This document shows, piece by piece, positions 12,051 to 24,310 of a stretch of DNA of 64,000 nucleotides. The notes under the pieces were generated by a model, which searched no databases, was not told where the DNA came from, and saw nothing but the letters and a program-made list of their open reading frames with translations. The stretch spans positions 12,123,001-12,187,000 of the forward strand of contig NC_064842.1 of assembly GCF_024166365.1 (NCBI RefSeq), read 5' to 3'. The DNA is from Elephas maximus indicus. Taxonomy: Eukaryota > Chordata > Mammalia > Proboscidea > Elephantidae. Position 1 is the first letter of the stretch. Each line of letters opens with the position of its first letter. A program made the position numbers and the translations under genes.

Positions 12051-12350
12051 TTTCTTTTTTATTGTACTTTAGATGAAGGTTTACAGAACAAACTAGTTTC
12101 CCATTAAACAGTTAGTGCACATATTGTTTTATGACACTGATTAACCACCCAATGACATGTCAACACTCTCCCTTCTCCACCTTCGGTTCCCTATTACCAG
12201 CTTTCCTGGCCCTCCTGCCTTCTCTTCCTTGCCCCTGGGCTGGTGTGCTCCTTTAGTCTTGTTTTGTTTTATGGGTCTGTCTAATCTTTGGCTGAAGGCT
12301 GAACCTCGGGAGTGACTTCATTACTGAGCTAAAAGGGTGTCCAGGGGCCA
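12051..12350 (-). mobile_element. 5'-truncated L1 (3' UTR only), minus
   Basis: T-rich run, then 'attgtactttagatgaagg' and 'ggctggtgtgctcctttagt'. This is the inverse of the 3' UTR seen in the plus-strand L1 at 6.8-7.3 kb. About 300 bp; no coding sequence left. Confidence 0.8.
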
Positions 12351-12384
12351 TCTTCTCCATGAACCTCCCCTTGGCATCCTGGTA

Positions 12385-12610
12385 TCTCTCCCTCAACTGA
12401 ACTCCTGTATTGCACTCATGCATCATCTCTTCTTTCTGGGCTACACTCCCTCATATTATCCATTGACCTCCATCTATGTAAGCCTTCCTCCCACAACTGC
12501 ACTGTAATTCCCTGAGGGCAAGGACAATTGTCCACGCTTCTTGCACTGCTCCTTGATATGTACGACAGTATTTTTTATATAAAATACTCCTAAATAAATG
12601 TATGTTGATC
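12385..12610 (+). repeat. LINE L2 3'-end relic
   Basis: 'gtaattccctgagggcaagg' and 'ctaaataaatgtatgttga' in the expected order for the L2 terminus. Confidence 0.7.
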
Positions 12611-13234
12611 AAGTCATGAACTTCAGTAATGAGGTGCGTTAGGAAGCACTCATATCTGAACGCAAACCCCAGGTAGAATGTTTATGAGTATTTCAAGAAC
12701 CATTTTCAACTCAAAGGTTTGACCTCAAAAGGGTGCTAGGGACTGTCCACCACTTTGTCACTCCAGAAAGATGAGTGTTCAGCCCTAAGGAATCACTGGC
12801 CCAGAAAAACTGGTTCAGGAGCACTGGGGTTAGGGGTCTGCCCTACTCTAAACAAGATTTGTGAAGGAGGCAGAAATAGGGGCTCAACTGGACTTGGACT
12901 CAGCAGGTCCCTATCTCTTTTATTTGCCCCTTCTGTTGGCAGGTTTCCTAACTGGCTCTTTGGAAGCCACCCTGTGGGACACACAGTTGAGTCCATGCCT
13001 ATTTGTAACATGAAGAATGTGTGCAACTCATAAAGTTTGCATCCATGTGGAGGAGTGCATATGTGTGCCTGCTGAGCCCTCAAAAGCATCACTAATGAGT
13101 GAACAAGAATTCATTGTGTATTCTTTGCAGAGCAGCCTGTAGACACTTCATAATTTGAAAAAAAATACAAGAGCTTCTGCCTCTCATATGAGATGACTGA
13201 GTTTCCTGCCAACCTCCTTTTCAGATGGATCTGA

Positions 13235-13400
13235 GTTTCCCTCCCAACTCTGTCCCCTACCTGCCTTAAGACTCTCTGCCAGTGACTTTGCCTTCATTTC
13301 TTCATCTAGACCCCAGGTGTGATAATACTTACCTTGTAGGTGGTTGTGAGAGTGAAATGGATGGAGCTAAGGTTCCTAAAGTGCCGCTACCATGCCTGCA
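13235..13400 (+). repeat. MIR SINE relic
   Basis: 'gccttcatttcttcatctag' followed by 'gataatacttaccttgtagg' and 'gttgtgagagtgaaatggat', the MIR core and 3' part. Confidence 0.7.
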
Positions 13401-13639
13401 GCTCTATCCAGGATACCTATCATTACATGATTACAAGTCAACAAACTGAAGAACATACTGATACACTGCAACAATTTATTACACATGCTTAGGGACTGGA
13501 AGTCTGGGCAGCCGCAAGCAAACCCGAAAGTAGCAGAATTAGGGTGGTAGAAATGGCATTTGCCCATCTCCATTCTTGAGGCTCCTCTTCTGATCCTGTG
13601 TCTCTAGACGCTTTGTCTGCCAGCCTTATCAGTTTCCCA

Positions 13640-13840
13640 CAGATGAGAGCTCATTTGAATCCCTACGTCCCCTTGTAACCTCTCTGCCTATCTGATCCAT
13701 ATTTTACAGTTGAGAGCACTGAGGCTTAAGTTAAATGCCACTCCCAAGGTCAAAGAGCTAGTTGGTGGCAGAGCTGGAACCCAGGACTGTTGGATCCAAA
13801 ACCACCTTCTCCTCCTTGTACCTCGCTGCCCTTTCTAAAG
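13640..13840 (-). repeat. MIR SINE relic, minus
   Basis: Inverted MIR: 'ttttacagttgagagcactg', then 'caaagagctagttggtggca' and 'gctggaacccaggactgttg'. Confidence 0.7.
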
Positions 13841-13878
13841 CACTGACCCAGCTGGGACTTCATAGTAGTGGCTTACAG

Positions 13879-14230
13879 TGAGTTCAAGAGAATTCTGTGC
13901 TGATCAAGCAAAAAGATATGACCACGAGATGTCACTGTTGCACAACAACCTATTTATTGGGGCCAACAGGTTGACAGTGTCCACGAGGGGAGCCGTGCCC
14001 CACAGCAGGAGACCCTCCAAAGGCAAACAGTGCAGAGAGCCACCAGAAGAGGACAAGAGAAGTCTCAGGGGGAGGTGGAATGCAGAGGGAGGAGCTTATA
14101 TGTCTCGGTTATGTCCTTCTGCAGCAAAGTGGGAAGTCTTGGGGTCAGGGAGCTTTAAACCGCCACAGCAGCTTGGGGTCTTTATCTTATCCATGGCTAG
14201 CAGATGTGTATCTTATCTATGGCTAGCAGA
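13879..14230 (-). mobile_element. Probable ERV-type LTR segment, minus, split by an RTE
   Basis: On the minus strand there is a TATA-like 'gacatataagctcc' upstream of a C/T-rich block and then 'ccccaataaatagg' (AATAAA), the promoter-then-poly(A) order of a retroviral LTR. Sequence resembling its continuation lies right of the RTE insertion (from 15083). Outer ends and TSD are not resolved; no viral gene is attached. Best read as a solo-LTR relic, but it is an inference. Confidence 0.4.
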
Positions 14231-15082
14231 ACCCTAAGCTGGACCACATGAAGAAGAACGGGGCATCAGGATGGGAGAAAGACTTATTAACAACCTGCGT
14301 TATGCAGATGACATGACCTTGCTTGGTGACAGTGAAGAGGACTTGAAGCACTTACTCATGAAGATCAAAGACCACAGCCTTCAGTACGCATTACACCTCA
14401 GCGTAAAGAAAAGAAAAATCCTCACAACTGGACCAATAAGCAACATCATGATAAACGGATAAAAGACTGAAGATGTCAAGGATTTCATTTTATTTGGATC
14501 CATAATCAGCACCCGTGGAAGCAGCAGTCATGGCATCAGACACGCATTACACTGGGCAAATCGGCTCCAAAAGACCTCCTCAAAATGTGAAAAAGCAAAG
14601 ATGTCACTTTGAGAACGAAGGTGTGCCTGACCCAAGCCAGTGGTGTTTTCAATCACTTCATATACATGTGAAAGCTGGATAATGAATAAGGAAGGCCGAA
14701 GAACTGACACCTTTGAGTTGTGATGTTGGTGAACAATACTGAATATCCCATGGACTCCCAAAAAAAGAACAAATCTGTCTTGGAAAAAGCATAGCCAGAA
14801 TACTCCTTAGAGGCCAGGATGAAGAGACTTCGTCTCACATACTTTGGACATGTTATCTGGAGGGACCAATCCCTGGAGAAGGACATCATGCTTGGTCAAG
14901 TGGAGGGTCAGCATAAAAGAGGAAGACCCTCAACGAGAAAGACTGACACAGTGGCTTCAACAATGGGCTCAAGCATAACAACGATTATGAAGATAGTGCA
15001 GGACCAGGCGGTGTTTCGTTCTGTTGTACATAGGGTCACTACGAGTTGGAACTGACTCATAGGCACCTAACAACAACAACAC
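14231..15082 (+). mobile_element. RTE LINE, 5'-truncated, with TSD
   Basis: Carries the end of the reverse-transcriptase domain (YADDMTLLGDSEEDLKHLL at about 14307-14363) and the C-terminal region, then the tail ending in (CAA)n. The 10-bp 'ggctagcaga' at 14221-14230 recurs at 15083-15092 as the TSD; a third copy lies nearby at 14195. Stops and frameshifts break the ORF. Confidence 0.88.
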
Positions 15083-15507
15083 GGCTAGCAGATATTGAGC
15101 ATAGTTTTGTAGGATATGCAAAGCAGGCAGGCCCTAAATGGATAAAAATCTGCTTATTTCAGTTATTTTTAAAACAATTGGATGTGTAAACACTTGCATT
15201 AGGCATTGGCAAGCATTTTGAGCTAACGAGCCTCAGCTTGCTATGAAGAAATAAACAACCTGGGGCTAATATACAGAAACCATCTTTGGCTCATTTAAAA
15301 AACATGGCTACAAGGTGTACAGAATAGTGGCAAGATGGTTATGAATTTGTATTGTAACCAGCGATTCTAAACGCCCTTGCAATTGAGTTTAGACAGCCCC
15401 CGCCGGGCCTGCTATGGCAGAGACTGGAGAGCAGTCTGGACACCATCACCATGACAGCGCTACATAGTGCTCCCTAGGATCATTCCTGGCCATCCCTCCT
15501 GCGATTG

Positions 15508-15721
15508 AGCCCTGGTGGCAAAGTAGTGTAGGTGCTTGGCTGGCTGCTAACCAAAATGCCCGGGGTTCAAACTCACCAGCCACTCCAAGAGAGAAAGATA
15601 TGACAGTCCGCTTCCGTAAAGATTACAGCCTTGGAATCCCTATGGGGCAGTTCTACTCTGTCCTGTAGGGTCACTACGAGTCGTAATGGACTCATCGGCA
15701 GGGGGTTCGGTTTTGGTTTGC
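15508..15721 (+). repeat. AfroSINE with extended body
   Basis: Head 'gagccctggtggcaaagtag', extra segment 'gagaaagatatgacagtccg', body, tail and a (GGTTT)-type 3' end. Confidence 0.88.
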
Positions 15722-15737
15722 TTCTAAGGCAGGTGAA

Positions 15738-15906
15738 AGGAGACCTGGTAGTGTAGTGGTTAAGCACTTCTTGCTAAACCCAGCAGCTCCGGCTCCTGTA
15801 AAGATTACAGCCTTGGAAACCCTATGGGACAGTTCTACTCTGTCCTATAGGGTCACTAAGAGTTGGAATCTACTGGACGCCAATGAGTTTGGTTTTTTTT
15901 TGGTTT
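15738..15906 (+). repeat. AfroSINE, partly deleted head
   Basis: Directly follows the previous copy in the same orientation. The head has lost its B-box region, which would make it inactive as a Pol III promoter; the tail 'agagttggaatctactgg' is intact. Confidence 0.8.
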
Positions 15907-15909
15907 AAG

Positions 15910-17215
15910 GCAGGTAAGAAAAGTGATCCCTCTCCTCCTGATGAAAAAGTGGAAGCTCAGAAACATGGTGTCGCCATCTAAGTCTAGGTAAGGCCTTTCA
16001 TAATTCAGGAAGAGCCAACCAGAAAACTAAAAGGGTCTCCAAGTTACAACCACACACTGATGCAACAGTCAGCCATAAATGCACATTACAGCACGCAAAG
16101 CCCAGCACTGATCCTGGACAGAGAATACCATGCCTGGGGGGAAACAGCCATTCCCCCCTGTCATGTCATTACAGAGAAACGTCCTGCCAGATCCCAGATC
16201 TACTACTGAGCCCAGCTGGTTCTCATTCTCTTCTGAGGCCAAGTCTACTGCTTGGTTTCATTTAATTGCATATTTTTATCATTTGATACCTGTAGCCAGA
16301 AGCCTGCAGGTATAAATGCCCTTTCCCATCAGCGCAAGCAAGAAAATGTACCTGCCATGGTAGTATTGAGTCAGAATCAACTCGATGGCACTGGGGTGGG
16401 GGGATGGTAGTATTTGCTTCACCGGGCTGCTGACTTATTTTAAGAACTAAATCTTTCCTGTTACTATATTTTTCACTCTAGGGTGTATGTACTCCAAGAC
16501 TGACATTATATTAATAACTAAGTCGACAGCAGGAGCCTCGTCTCGTGTGATAAGGTAGCGCCACCTAGGGACCACTTGCTCAACAGCAGCCAAAATAAAT
16601 AACAGCAGTAACCTTGACAAACATGAGACTGTTTGGGGCTCTGAAGGAGAATTTTACACGCATTCTTCTCTCCTCACATAACCGAGCTTGCCTACCAGTA
16701 TTATATCCTCCTGTTAATTTTAAGATAAATAAGTCCAGACACAAGGCTCCAGCAAGAAAGCTGAGTGAGTTTTCCACTTGCCAACTCTGCTTCATACTTT
16801 CCAAGCTTGGTGACTGTCGTTTATAAACGATGAGGTCATGACAGAGGAAAGTGAATGTAACTCCCAGGTGCCCAGAGCACAACCGTGGAGAGAGGCAGCC
16901 CTCCAGGGGGACCTGATGCAACCGTCTTGTCTTTATTTAGACCTTCCGTCCAGCATCTCTAAGCTTTGGGTGTGGATTTATTCTCACAGCACCTCTAAGG
17001 AGTGTAAATCCCAGCGTGATGTTACCTACAGGCTGTCACGGTAAAGAGGTGGAAAATCCTCCCACCGTGGGGACTAAGGGTAGACACGGGGCTGTTCACA
17101 GCCCACAGAACTCAGGCTCCCCGCATTAGCAGTGCAAGAATGGAGAATTACCACCCTATTAACGCCCAACAGCTCTGGCCTTCAAGCTCCCAGTTCTTTT
17201 CGGATATGCAGACCA
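15910..17215. other. No recognised gene; one SINE tail scrap
   Basis: Mostly unique sequence. A scrap of SINE tail ('gagtcagaatcaactcgatg') lies at about 16367-16395. No exon-like frame was seen. Confidence 0.35.
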
Positions 17216-17217
17216 GG

Positions 17218-17425
17218 GTTTCTGGATCTCGGTACGCTGGCATTTTGGGACAGATAACTCTTTGTGGTAGGGGGATCTGTCCTGTGCAATGTGGGATATT
17301 TAGCAGCATCCCTGGCCTGTGCCCACTACACACCAGTAGCACCATCCCCCACTGTTGTGACAAATGGGCTAGACGTTGCCAAATGTTCCCAGGAGGCTGG
17401 GGTAGGGCAAAATCACCCCCGGGGT
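17218..17425 (-). mobile_element. MER5A hAT-type MITE, minus
   Basis: Reads as inverted MER5A: 'atgtgggatatttagcagca', 'cccactgttgtgacaaatgg', 'gttgccaaatgttcccagg'. An old non-autonomous hAT DNA transposon. Confidence 0.8.
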
Positions 17426-17502
17426 GAGAGCTGCTTACCCAAAAGGCAGATACACAAAGCACACAGGGTATCGTAATAACTACCACTGCTTAAGAGACAC
17501 AG

Positions 17503-17712
17503 ATTGGGTGGCGCAAGTGATTTGCACTAGGCTGCTAACCAAAAGGCTGGTGGTTCGAATCCACCCAGCAGTATCACAGAAGAAAGGTCTAGGTGATCTG
17601 CTTCTATAAAAATTACAGTCAAGAAAACTCTGTGGAGCTCAGATCTTCTCTGTAAACACATGGGGACACCGTAAGTCGGAACTGGCTCCAAGGCAAAAAA
17701 TTTGCTTTGTTG
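17503..17712 (+). repeat. AfroSINE, long subtype
   Basis: Head with 'ggttcgaatccaccc' (B-box), body 'gaagaaaggtctaggtgatc', tail 'gtaagtcggaactggctcc'. Confidence 0.85.
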
Positions 17713-17749
17713 TTTTTTTGGTGTCGGTGTGCTAAGAACTCCCTGACAG

Positions 17750-17935
17750 TATCTTATTTAATCTTCCCAACCAGGACGATAGTCTGTGTTGACTCTCTAA
17801 GGGAATATTTACATCAGAAACAGCAAACGGAAGCTGAGAGATGTTGGGTAATTTGGCTAAGGTCACACAGATGGCAGCTGCAGAATTACCATTTGAAACC
17901 AGCCTTCTGTGACTCTAAAACCTGAGCTCATCATC
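17750..17935 (-). repeat. MIR SINE relic, minus
   Basis: 'cttatttaatcttcccaacc', then 'ggctaaggtcacacagatgg' and 'gaaaccagccttctgtgact', i.e. inverted MIR. Confidence 0.7.
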
Positions 17936-18007
17936 ACCTACTAAGATGGCAAACCCTGGGGCACAGGCCAGGTATTTCTGGAACAGTCTTAATCCTACTA
18001 GAGTATG

Positions 18008-18220
18008 TGGTTGTGGTTGTTAAGTGCTGTCGAGTCGATTTTGACTCATAGCGACCCCAGGTGACACAGTAGGACCGACTGCCCCATAGGGTTTCCTAGG
18101 CTGTAATCTTTCCAGGAGCAGATGGCCAGGTTTTTCTCCCATGGAGCCACTGGGTGGGTTCGAACCGCCAACCTTTACATTTAGTAGTGGAGCACTTAAC
18201 TGTTGTGCCAGCAGGGTTAT
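18008..18220 (-). repeat. AfroSINE with extended body, minus
   Basis: Begins with a (GTT)-rich tail complement, then 'gtcgagtcgattttgactc', and ends with the inverted head 'gcacttaactgttgtgccag'. Confidence 0.87.
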
Positions 18221-18334
18221 GCTACAATATGCTAGCACTATTAAATAATATACCCAAATGTGGGTTTAAAGGCATAAACACTGCAGCTACTCTCTGTTAA
18301 AAAAAAAAAAAACTGATCCAAAGTGTTAGTGCTG

Positions 18335-18455
18335 AAGAGATTTTGCTGTGGGTCTGAGTTCAGATCCCATGGCCAGTAATTGGCCTATTATTTTGGCTGA
18401 ATTATTTAAGCTCTTGGGGCCTCTGTTTATCCATCTACAGGATAAAAAGGGCTAG
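18335..18455 (+). repeat. MIR SINE relic
   Basis: 'ggtctgagttcagatcccat' and 'ggcctctgtttatccatcta', the MIR core in plus orientation. Confidence 0.65.
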
Positions 18456-18462
18456 TTGGATC

Positions 18463-18582
18463 ATTGGTTCTCAACCCTGGCTGCACATTAAAATCACTTG
18501 GGGAGCTTTTAAAAGAGAATCCTTAAGCCCCATCCCAAACCAATTAAACCAGAATCTCTGGGAATGAGACCCAGGCAGTGAC
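18463..18582 (+). mobile_element. MER3 DNA transposon, left half
   Basis: Begins with the inverted-repeat end 'ggttctcaaccctggctgca', then 'gcacattaaaatcacttggg'. It stops at the poly(T) of an L1 and resumes at 20761. Confidence 0.8.
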
Positions 18583-20751
18583 TTTTTTTTTTTTTTAATT
18601 GTGCTTTAAGTTTACAAGTCAGTCTCTCATACAAAAATTTGCTCTCCCCCTAATGAGACAACCTGCTCCTTCCCTCCATTCTCTCTTTTGGTGTCCATTC
18701 CACCAGCTTCTAACCCCCTCTGCCCACTCATCTCCCCTCCAGATAGGAGATGCCAACATAGTCTCAAGTGTCTACTTGATCCAAGGAGCTCATTCTTCAC
18801 CACCATATTTTTCTATCCCATTGTCCAGTCCAATCCCTGTCTCAAGAGTCGGCTTTGGTAATGGTTCCTGGCCTGGGCTAACAGAAGGTCTGGGGGCCAT
18901 GACCACCAGGGTCCTTCTAGTCTCAGTCAGACCATTAAGTCTGGTCTTTTTACAAGAATTTGGGGTCTGCATCCCACTGCTCTCCTGCTCCGTCAGGGGT
19001 TCTTTGTTGTGTTCCCTGTTAGGGCAGTCATCGGTTGTAGCCGGGCACCATCTAGTTCTTCTGGTCTCAGGCTGATGTAGTCTCTGGTTTATGTGGCCCT
19101 GTCTCTTGGGCTCGTAATTACCTTGTGTCTTTGGCATTCTTCATTCTCCTTTGCTCCAGGTGGGTTGAGACCAATTGATGCATCTTAGATGGCCGCTTGC
19201 TAGCGTTTTAAGACCCAGTTGCCGCTCTCCAAAGTGGGATACAGAATGTTTTCTTAATAGATTTTATTATGCCAATTGACTTAGATGTCCCCTGAAACCA
19301 TGGTCCCCAAACCCCTGCCCCTGCTACGCTGGCCTTCAAAGCATTCGGTTTATTCAGGAAACTTCTTTGCTTTTGGTTTAGTCCAGTTGTGCTGACCTCA
19401 CCTGTACTGTATGTTGTCTTTCCCTTCACCTAAAGTAGTTCTTATCTACTATCTAATTAGTGAATACCCCTCTTCTTCCCTCCCTCCCTCCCCATCTCGT
19501 AACCATCAAAGAATATTTCCTTCTCTGTTTAAACTATTTCTCGAGTTCTTATAACAGTGCAATATTTGCCCTTTTGCAACTAATTTCACTCAGCATAATG
19601 CCTTCCAGATTCCTCCATGTTATGAAATGTTTCACAGATTCATCACTGTTCTTTATCGATGCATAGTATTCCATTGTGTGAATGTACCATAATTTATTTA
19701 TTCATCCGTTGATGGGCACCTTCGTTGCTTCCATCTTTTTGCTATTGTAAACAGTGCTGCAATAAACATGGGTATGCATGTCTCTGTTCGTGTAAAGGCT
19801 CTTATTTCTCTAGGATATATTCCAAGGAGTGGGATTGCTGGATCGTATGGTAGTTCTATTTCTAGCTTTTTAAGGAAGCGCCAGATCGATTTCCAAAGTG
19901 TTTGTACCATTTTACATTCCCACCAGCAGCGTATAAGTGTTCCAATTTCTCCACAGCCTCTCCAACATTTATTATTTTGTGTTTTTTGGATTAACGCCAG
20001 CCTTGTTAGAGTGAGATGGAATCTCATGGTAGTGTTGATTTGCATTTCGTGAGCATTTCCTCATGGATCTGTTAGCTACCTGAATGTCTTCTTTAGTGAA
20101 GTGTCTGTTTATATCTTCTGCCCATCTTTTAATTGGGTTATTTGTCTTTTTGTGGTTGAGTTTTTGCAGTGTCATGTAGATTTTAGAGATCAGGCGCTGA
20201 CTGGAAATGTCATAGCTAAAAACTTTTTCCCAGTCTATAGGTAATCTTTTTACTCTTTTGGTGAAGTCTTTGGATGAGCACAGGTGTTTAATTTTTAGGA
20301 GCTCCCAGTTATCTACTTTTTCTTCTGCATTGTTAGTAATGTTTTGCATACTGTTTATGCCATGTATTAGGGCTCCTAACGTTGTCCCTATTTTTTCTTC
20401 CATGATCTTTATCATTTTAGATTTTATATTTAGGTCTATGATCCATTTTGAGTTAGTTTTTGTGCATGGAGTGAGGTATGGGTCTTGTTTCATTTTTTTG
20501 CAGATGGATATCCAGTTATGCCAGCCCCATTTGTTAAAGAGACTGTCTTTTCCCATTTAACTGATTTTGGGTCTTTGTCAAATATCAGCTGCTCGTAAAA
20601 AAAAAAAAAAAACTCGTAGGTGGATGGATTTATGTCTGGATTCTCAATTCTGTTCCATTGGTCTATGTATCTGTTGCTGTACCAGTACCAAGCTGTTCTG
20701 ACTACTGTGGCGGTATAATAGGTTCTAAAATCAGGTAGAGTGAGGCCTCCC
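18583..20751 (-). mobile_element. 5'-truncated L1, minus, inserted into MER3
   Basis: Poly(T) at 18583-18596 marks the 3' end, followed by the inverted 3' UTR and the C-terminal part of ORF2. The minus-strand frames at 19972-20556 and 19698-20045 include the cysteine-rich tail with the sequence [11 protein letters not shown]. The two frames are in different registers, so the ORF is broken. An imperfect 9-bp TSD flanks it: 'ggcagtgac' 18574-18582 and 'ggcagttac' 20752-20760. Confidence 0.88.
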
Positions 20752-20760
20752 GGCAGTTAC

Positions 20761-20808
20761 ATTTTTTAAAGCTCGTGGGTAACTCTCATATGCAGCCAGG
20801 GTTGGGAT
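20761..20808 (+). mobile_element. MER3 DNA transposon, right half
   Basis: 'atatgcagccagggttggga' is the other terminus of MER3 and completes the element interrupted at 18582. Confidence 0.7.
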
Positions 20809-20809
20809 C

Positions 20810-21480
20810 CAAGGAGCTAGATGGACTGAACTATAAGTCTCTCAGATTCTGTGTTTCTGCCTGAAATCCCAACTCCCCTTCAACCGGAAGCCATCTTTTC
20901 TCCCTTATGAGACCCACAAGAGCTGTTCTAGAGAGCGGCCAGTTTCTCTTTCCTATAAGACTGTCCCAAAAGCCTTGAAAACCTTCCTGGGAGTCCTCCC
21001 GTGTCTCAACTGCCCTCCAGTCCGTGAACCAACCACATCCAGCATCTCATTCGACCTCCAGAAAGTACTGAAACCTCACCCGCCGGTGGTAGCTGAAGGC
21101 TAGAAACTCCTTCTACAAAAAGGTGCAAAGAGCAGGGAAAACGACAGCAGACACCTGTGCCACCTGAAAAGACTATCCTCTTCTGGGCCTCGCTGAATGC
21201 TTGCCCTGTCTGACTTTAATAAGGTTAATTCCAATCCGTGGTCTCGCAGGAAGTGAGAGAATCTCTCCTTTTTGAGGAAGACTGGCTCTCTCCCATTTCA
21301 GCTCCCAAAGGAGAGTGACAATGTCTCACTCAGCAGGTGCCGAAACAAAGAGCTAGTGACAGAAATGGGGCTTCAGACAGTAGAAGCCCCAGGCTCCTTG
21401 AACTTTCCTATGACTCCTGCCACCCCCACAACAGAAGGGTTTCACGTAGCACTATTAGACACGGCAAATAATAAAAGTAA
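20810..21480. other. No recognised feature
   Basis: Unique-looking sequence; no SINE, LTR or exon-like frame. Confidence 0.35.
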
Positions 21481-21840
21481 TGTACACTGATTAAGTACTC
21501 CCCAGGTGCCACACTCTGTCCAAAGTGTTTACATGCATCACTGTATTTATTCTTCACAAGTTCCCCCGTCAGATACTATCATCATCATTGTCAACATCAT
21601 TCCCATTTTATAGATGAGAAAACCAAGTAGTCTGTAGTCATTGCTCCTCTTCCTCGCCTCCCACTCATTCTCCATCCTGTCCAGCCTGGCTTTGGTCCCC
21701 ATGAATCAAGCAATTACCTAAATAATGTCTGCCTGCCGCACACGTATTGACTTATTCACTGAAGGGATAAGCTTAGAGAGGTAATGTGCCCAAGCCACAC
21801 GGCTAGAAAATAGGAAAAGCAGTGCTAGTTTTCCAATCAC
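21481..21840 (-). repeat. MIR SINE relic, minus, interrupted
   Basis: Left part 'gtttacatgcatcactgta' to 'cccattttatagatgagaaa'; right part 'gagaggtaatgtgcccaagc' to 'cacggctagaaaatagg'. Between them about 130 bp (roughly 21630-21762) does not belong to MIR and was not identified. Confidence 0.6.
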
Positions 21841-22364
21841 AAACTAGGGTTCTTTGGCATTTTATTATATTTCTTGTAACACCTTCCCAAGTTTTGATTT
21901 ACCTTGAGATTTACTAAATGGGCCTGAGGGCTGCCTCGTGACTCCTTTCAACCAATAGAATGCAGTAGAATTGACACCGCCAGTTGCGAGTCTAACTCGT
22001 AATAAAAGGCCTGGCAACTTCTGCTTTTTTACCCTTCAAAATCAGGCACCAAGTAATAAATCCATATATACTCTAGAAAAGATGGGCCATGTGGAAAGGC
22101 CTGGAGGACGACACGCCACATGGAGAGGGAAACCACTTGGAGAAGCACTAAGCCTCCAGACGTGCCAGAGAAGATGCCATCTTGGATTCTCCAGCCCACT
22201 TGGGCCTCTAGAAGACTCCAGCCTCCTCTGCCATCCAACTATAACTGATTTAATCACATGGTCCGACTTCATAACTGCAACTAGACAAGTGTCTGACCAC
22301 AGTGCTGGGCGCCACGGCCTGGTCCAGCTGACACATCCGTTAACCATCACATGAGGTGAGATGG

Positions 22365-22510
22365 CCGCTGTGCTGACCTCTTTACACACAGCATCACGTT
22401 TAGTCAGTCTTACAACCACCCTAGGAGCCAGGTGCCCTCTCAACCCCAGTTTACAGGTGAAGAATCTGAGCCCTGTACGTTAGATAACCTCCCTGCAGCT
22501 GGCAAAGCGC
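22365..22510 (-). repeat. MIR SINE relic, minus
   Basis: 'cttacaaccaccctaggagc' and 'cagtttacaggtgaagaatc' in MIR order. Confidence 0.6.
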
Positions 22511-23300
22511 TGGGGGTGGAGGCAAAGATGCATTTTCTAGATGCTTCTCTTCAGTCACCATCCTCTGGGCCCTTTCCTCTGAGAGCAACGTAAATACCTG
22601 CCACCCCAGGCCATGCTGCTCCCTGGCCCAGTAACACCCCGACACCACTGCTGTACAACTACCCCAGACTCAGAATTGAGGTCCATCCATCAATTCCATC
22701 CAAAAGTCCAGCAGTCTGATTAAAACATATCTAAATTTTTTTTAAAAGAGGATTGTTTGCGCGGGATAGGATCAAAAATGCAGGAGGTGAATGTTTGTTA
22801 CAATGATTTTATTAATGAGGTATATTTCATGGGGCCACATCAGGCAGGGAGGCATCCACCACTGAGCTGCCCCGTGAGGTCAGGTGCTGCCCACTCACTT
22901 ACTGGGAGACACATCAGCCCTGGGGTTTATGCATTTGAGATGGTGAGAAGGGCTGTGTGCCCTGAGTCAGTCTGGACACTATAGCCCCTTCCACCAGGGT
23001 CCACGCAAAGGGGAAGAGAGGATCATCTGGGACCAGGGTCCCTGACCCCAGAATCCAGATCATGAGCCCCTGCTCTGTCCTGGGATCCTACTGGCCTCCC
23101 CATCCATCCCCAGGGGGCACTGGAAAGAGCTCAGGCTACTGGGCCAGGTGTTTGTCGATCTTCTCTAATGCTAAATGGAAAGCTTCCTGAAGCAGGAAAC
23201 ACACACATCTTGCTCATTTTGCATGTCCTGCACCTCGACAAATGTAGGCTGTATTTTTCCTGAAGTACGGTGCCACGTTCCCTGATTTCTGCCACTTCCC
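22511..23300. other. No recognised feature
   Basis: No gene or clear repeat seen. A GC-moderate stretch at 22840-23130 has no exon-like frame. Confidence 0.35.
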
Positions 23301-23305
23301 CATGT

Positions 23306-23480
23306 GAAGGAAACGCTGGTGGCATAGTGGTTAAGTGCTGCTGCTGCTAACCAAAACGTCAGCAGTTTGAATCCACCAGGTGCTCCTTGGAAACTCTATG
23401 CGGCAGTTCTGCTCTGCCCTCTAGGGTTGCTATGAGTTGGAATCGACTCCAAGGCAACGGGTTTGGTTTGGTGTTTTGGG
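23306..23480 (+). repeat. AfroSINE, short subtype
   Basis: Complete, ending in (GGTTT)n. Flanked by an imperfect TSD: 'ttccccatgtgaa' on the left and 'ttccccgtgagaa' on the right, so it is a moderately old insertion. Confidence 0.9.
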
Positions 23481-23796
23481 TTCCCCGTGAGAATGGGTTG
23501 TGATTATAATGCTAAAATGAACAGTACCCCTACTTCCTCCTTCCTCCACTCACTGAGCCACTGCACCTGCTTCTCCTTCCTTTTGAGCCCTTTGCTTTGG
23601 GATTTGCTCCTCACCATCCCAAGACCTGTTTCCCCATAACTCTGGCTCCAGAGAGGGTACCAGGTCCAAGGACGAGTCTCCGCCCCCCCTCCCTCCCTAT
23701 CCTGACCCCAGGTCCCCACTAACAATCCTAAGTTTTACCTGGGAAAAATTCAGAAAGCCCCTTTCCCCTATTTTTGTTTGGTTGGTTGGCTAGGTT

Positions 23797-23812
23797 GTGT
23801 GTGTGTGTGTGG
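23797..23812. repeat. (GT)n microsatellite
   Basis: About eight GT units in a T/G-rich context. Confidence 0.8.
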
Positions 23813-24310
23813 TTTGTTTTAACTTTCTTTGATCCACTCCCAGAATATAATCTAAAAGTGGCTTCTGCTACTCTTTTACTCCACAATCTGATGCAGTTCT
23901 CTTCCCCTCCCTAAGCCACAGTTTCCTTGTCTTCAAAATGAAGTCCTGGTCCCCTGGCCCTTACAGTCTTCCACCGTGAGTCTGACTGTGGACAGGACAG
24001 TATAAGGTGGGCTCCCAGGGAGGGGAGGATGCTGGAGAGGGATTCTGAGCAGAGCTGGAGAGCCCTGCACCAAGAAGGTGGGAGGTCACTGGGGTCTGTC
24101 CTGCTACTCCCTCACCCTCAGATGGCGGCTCAGGGCTACAGGGAATTCAGAAAATGGAGGCCAGGGAGGAAGGAGAGACTGAAGGCAAGTGAAAGGACGT
24201 ATGAAGTAGGAAGAAGTTCCCTTAACACATAAAAAAGCCAAGGGATGGGGCTGGAATTTACTTTTTTCCACTACCCCCACTCCTAACCAAATCGGACCCT
24301 GGGATGTTGC

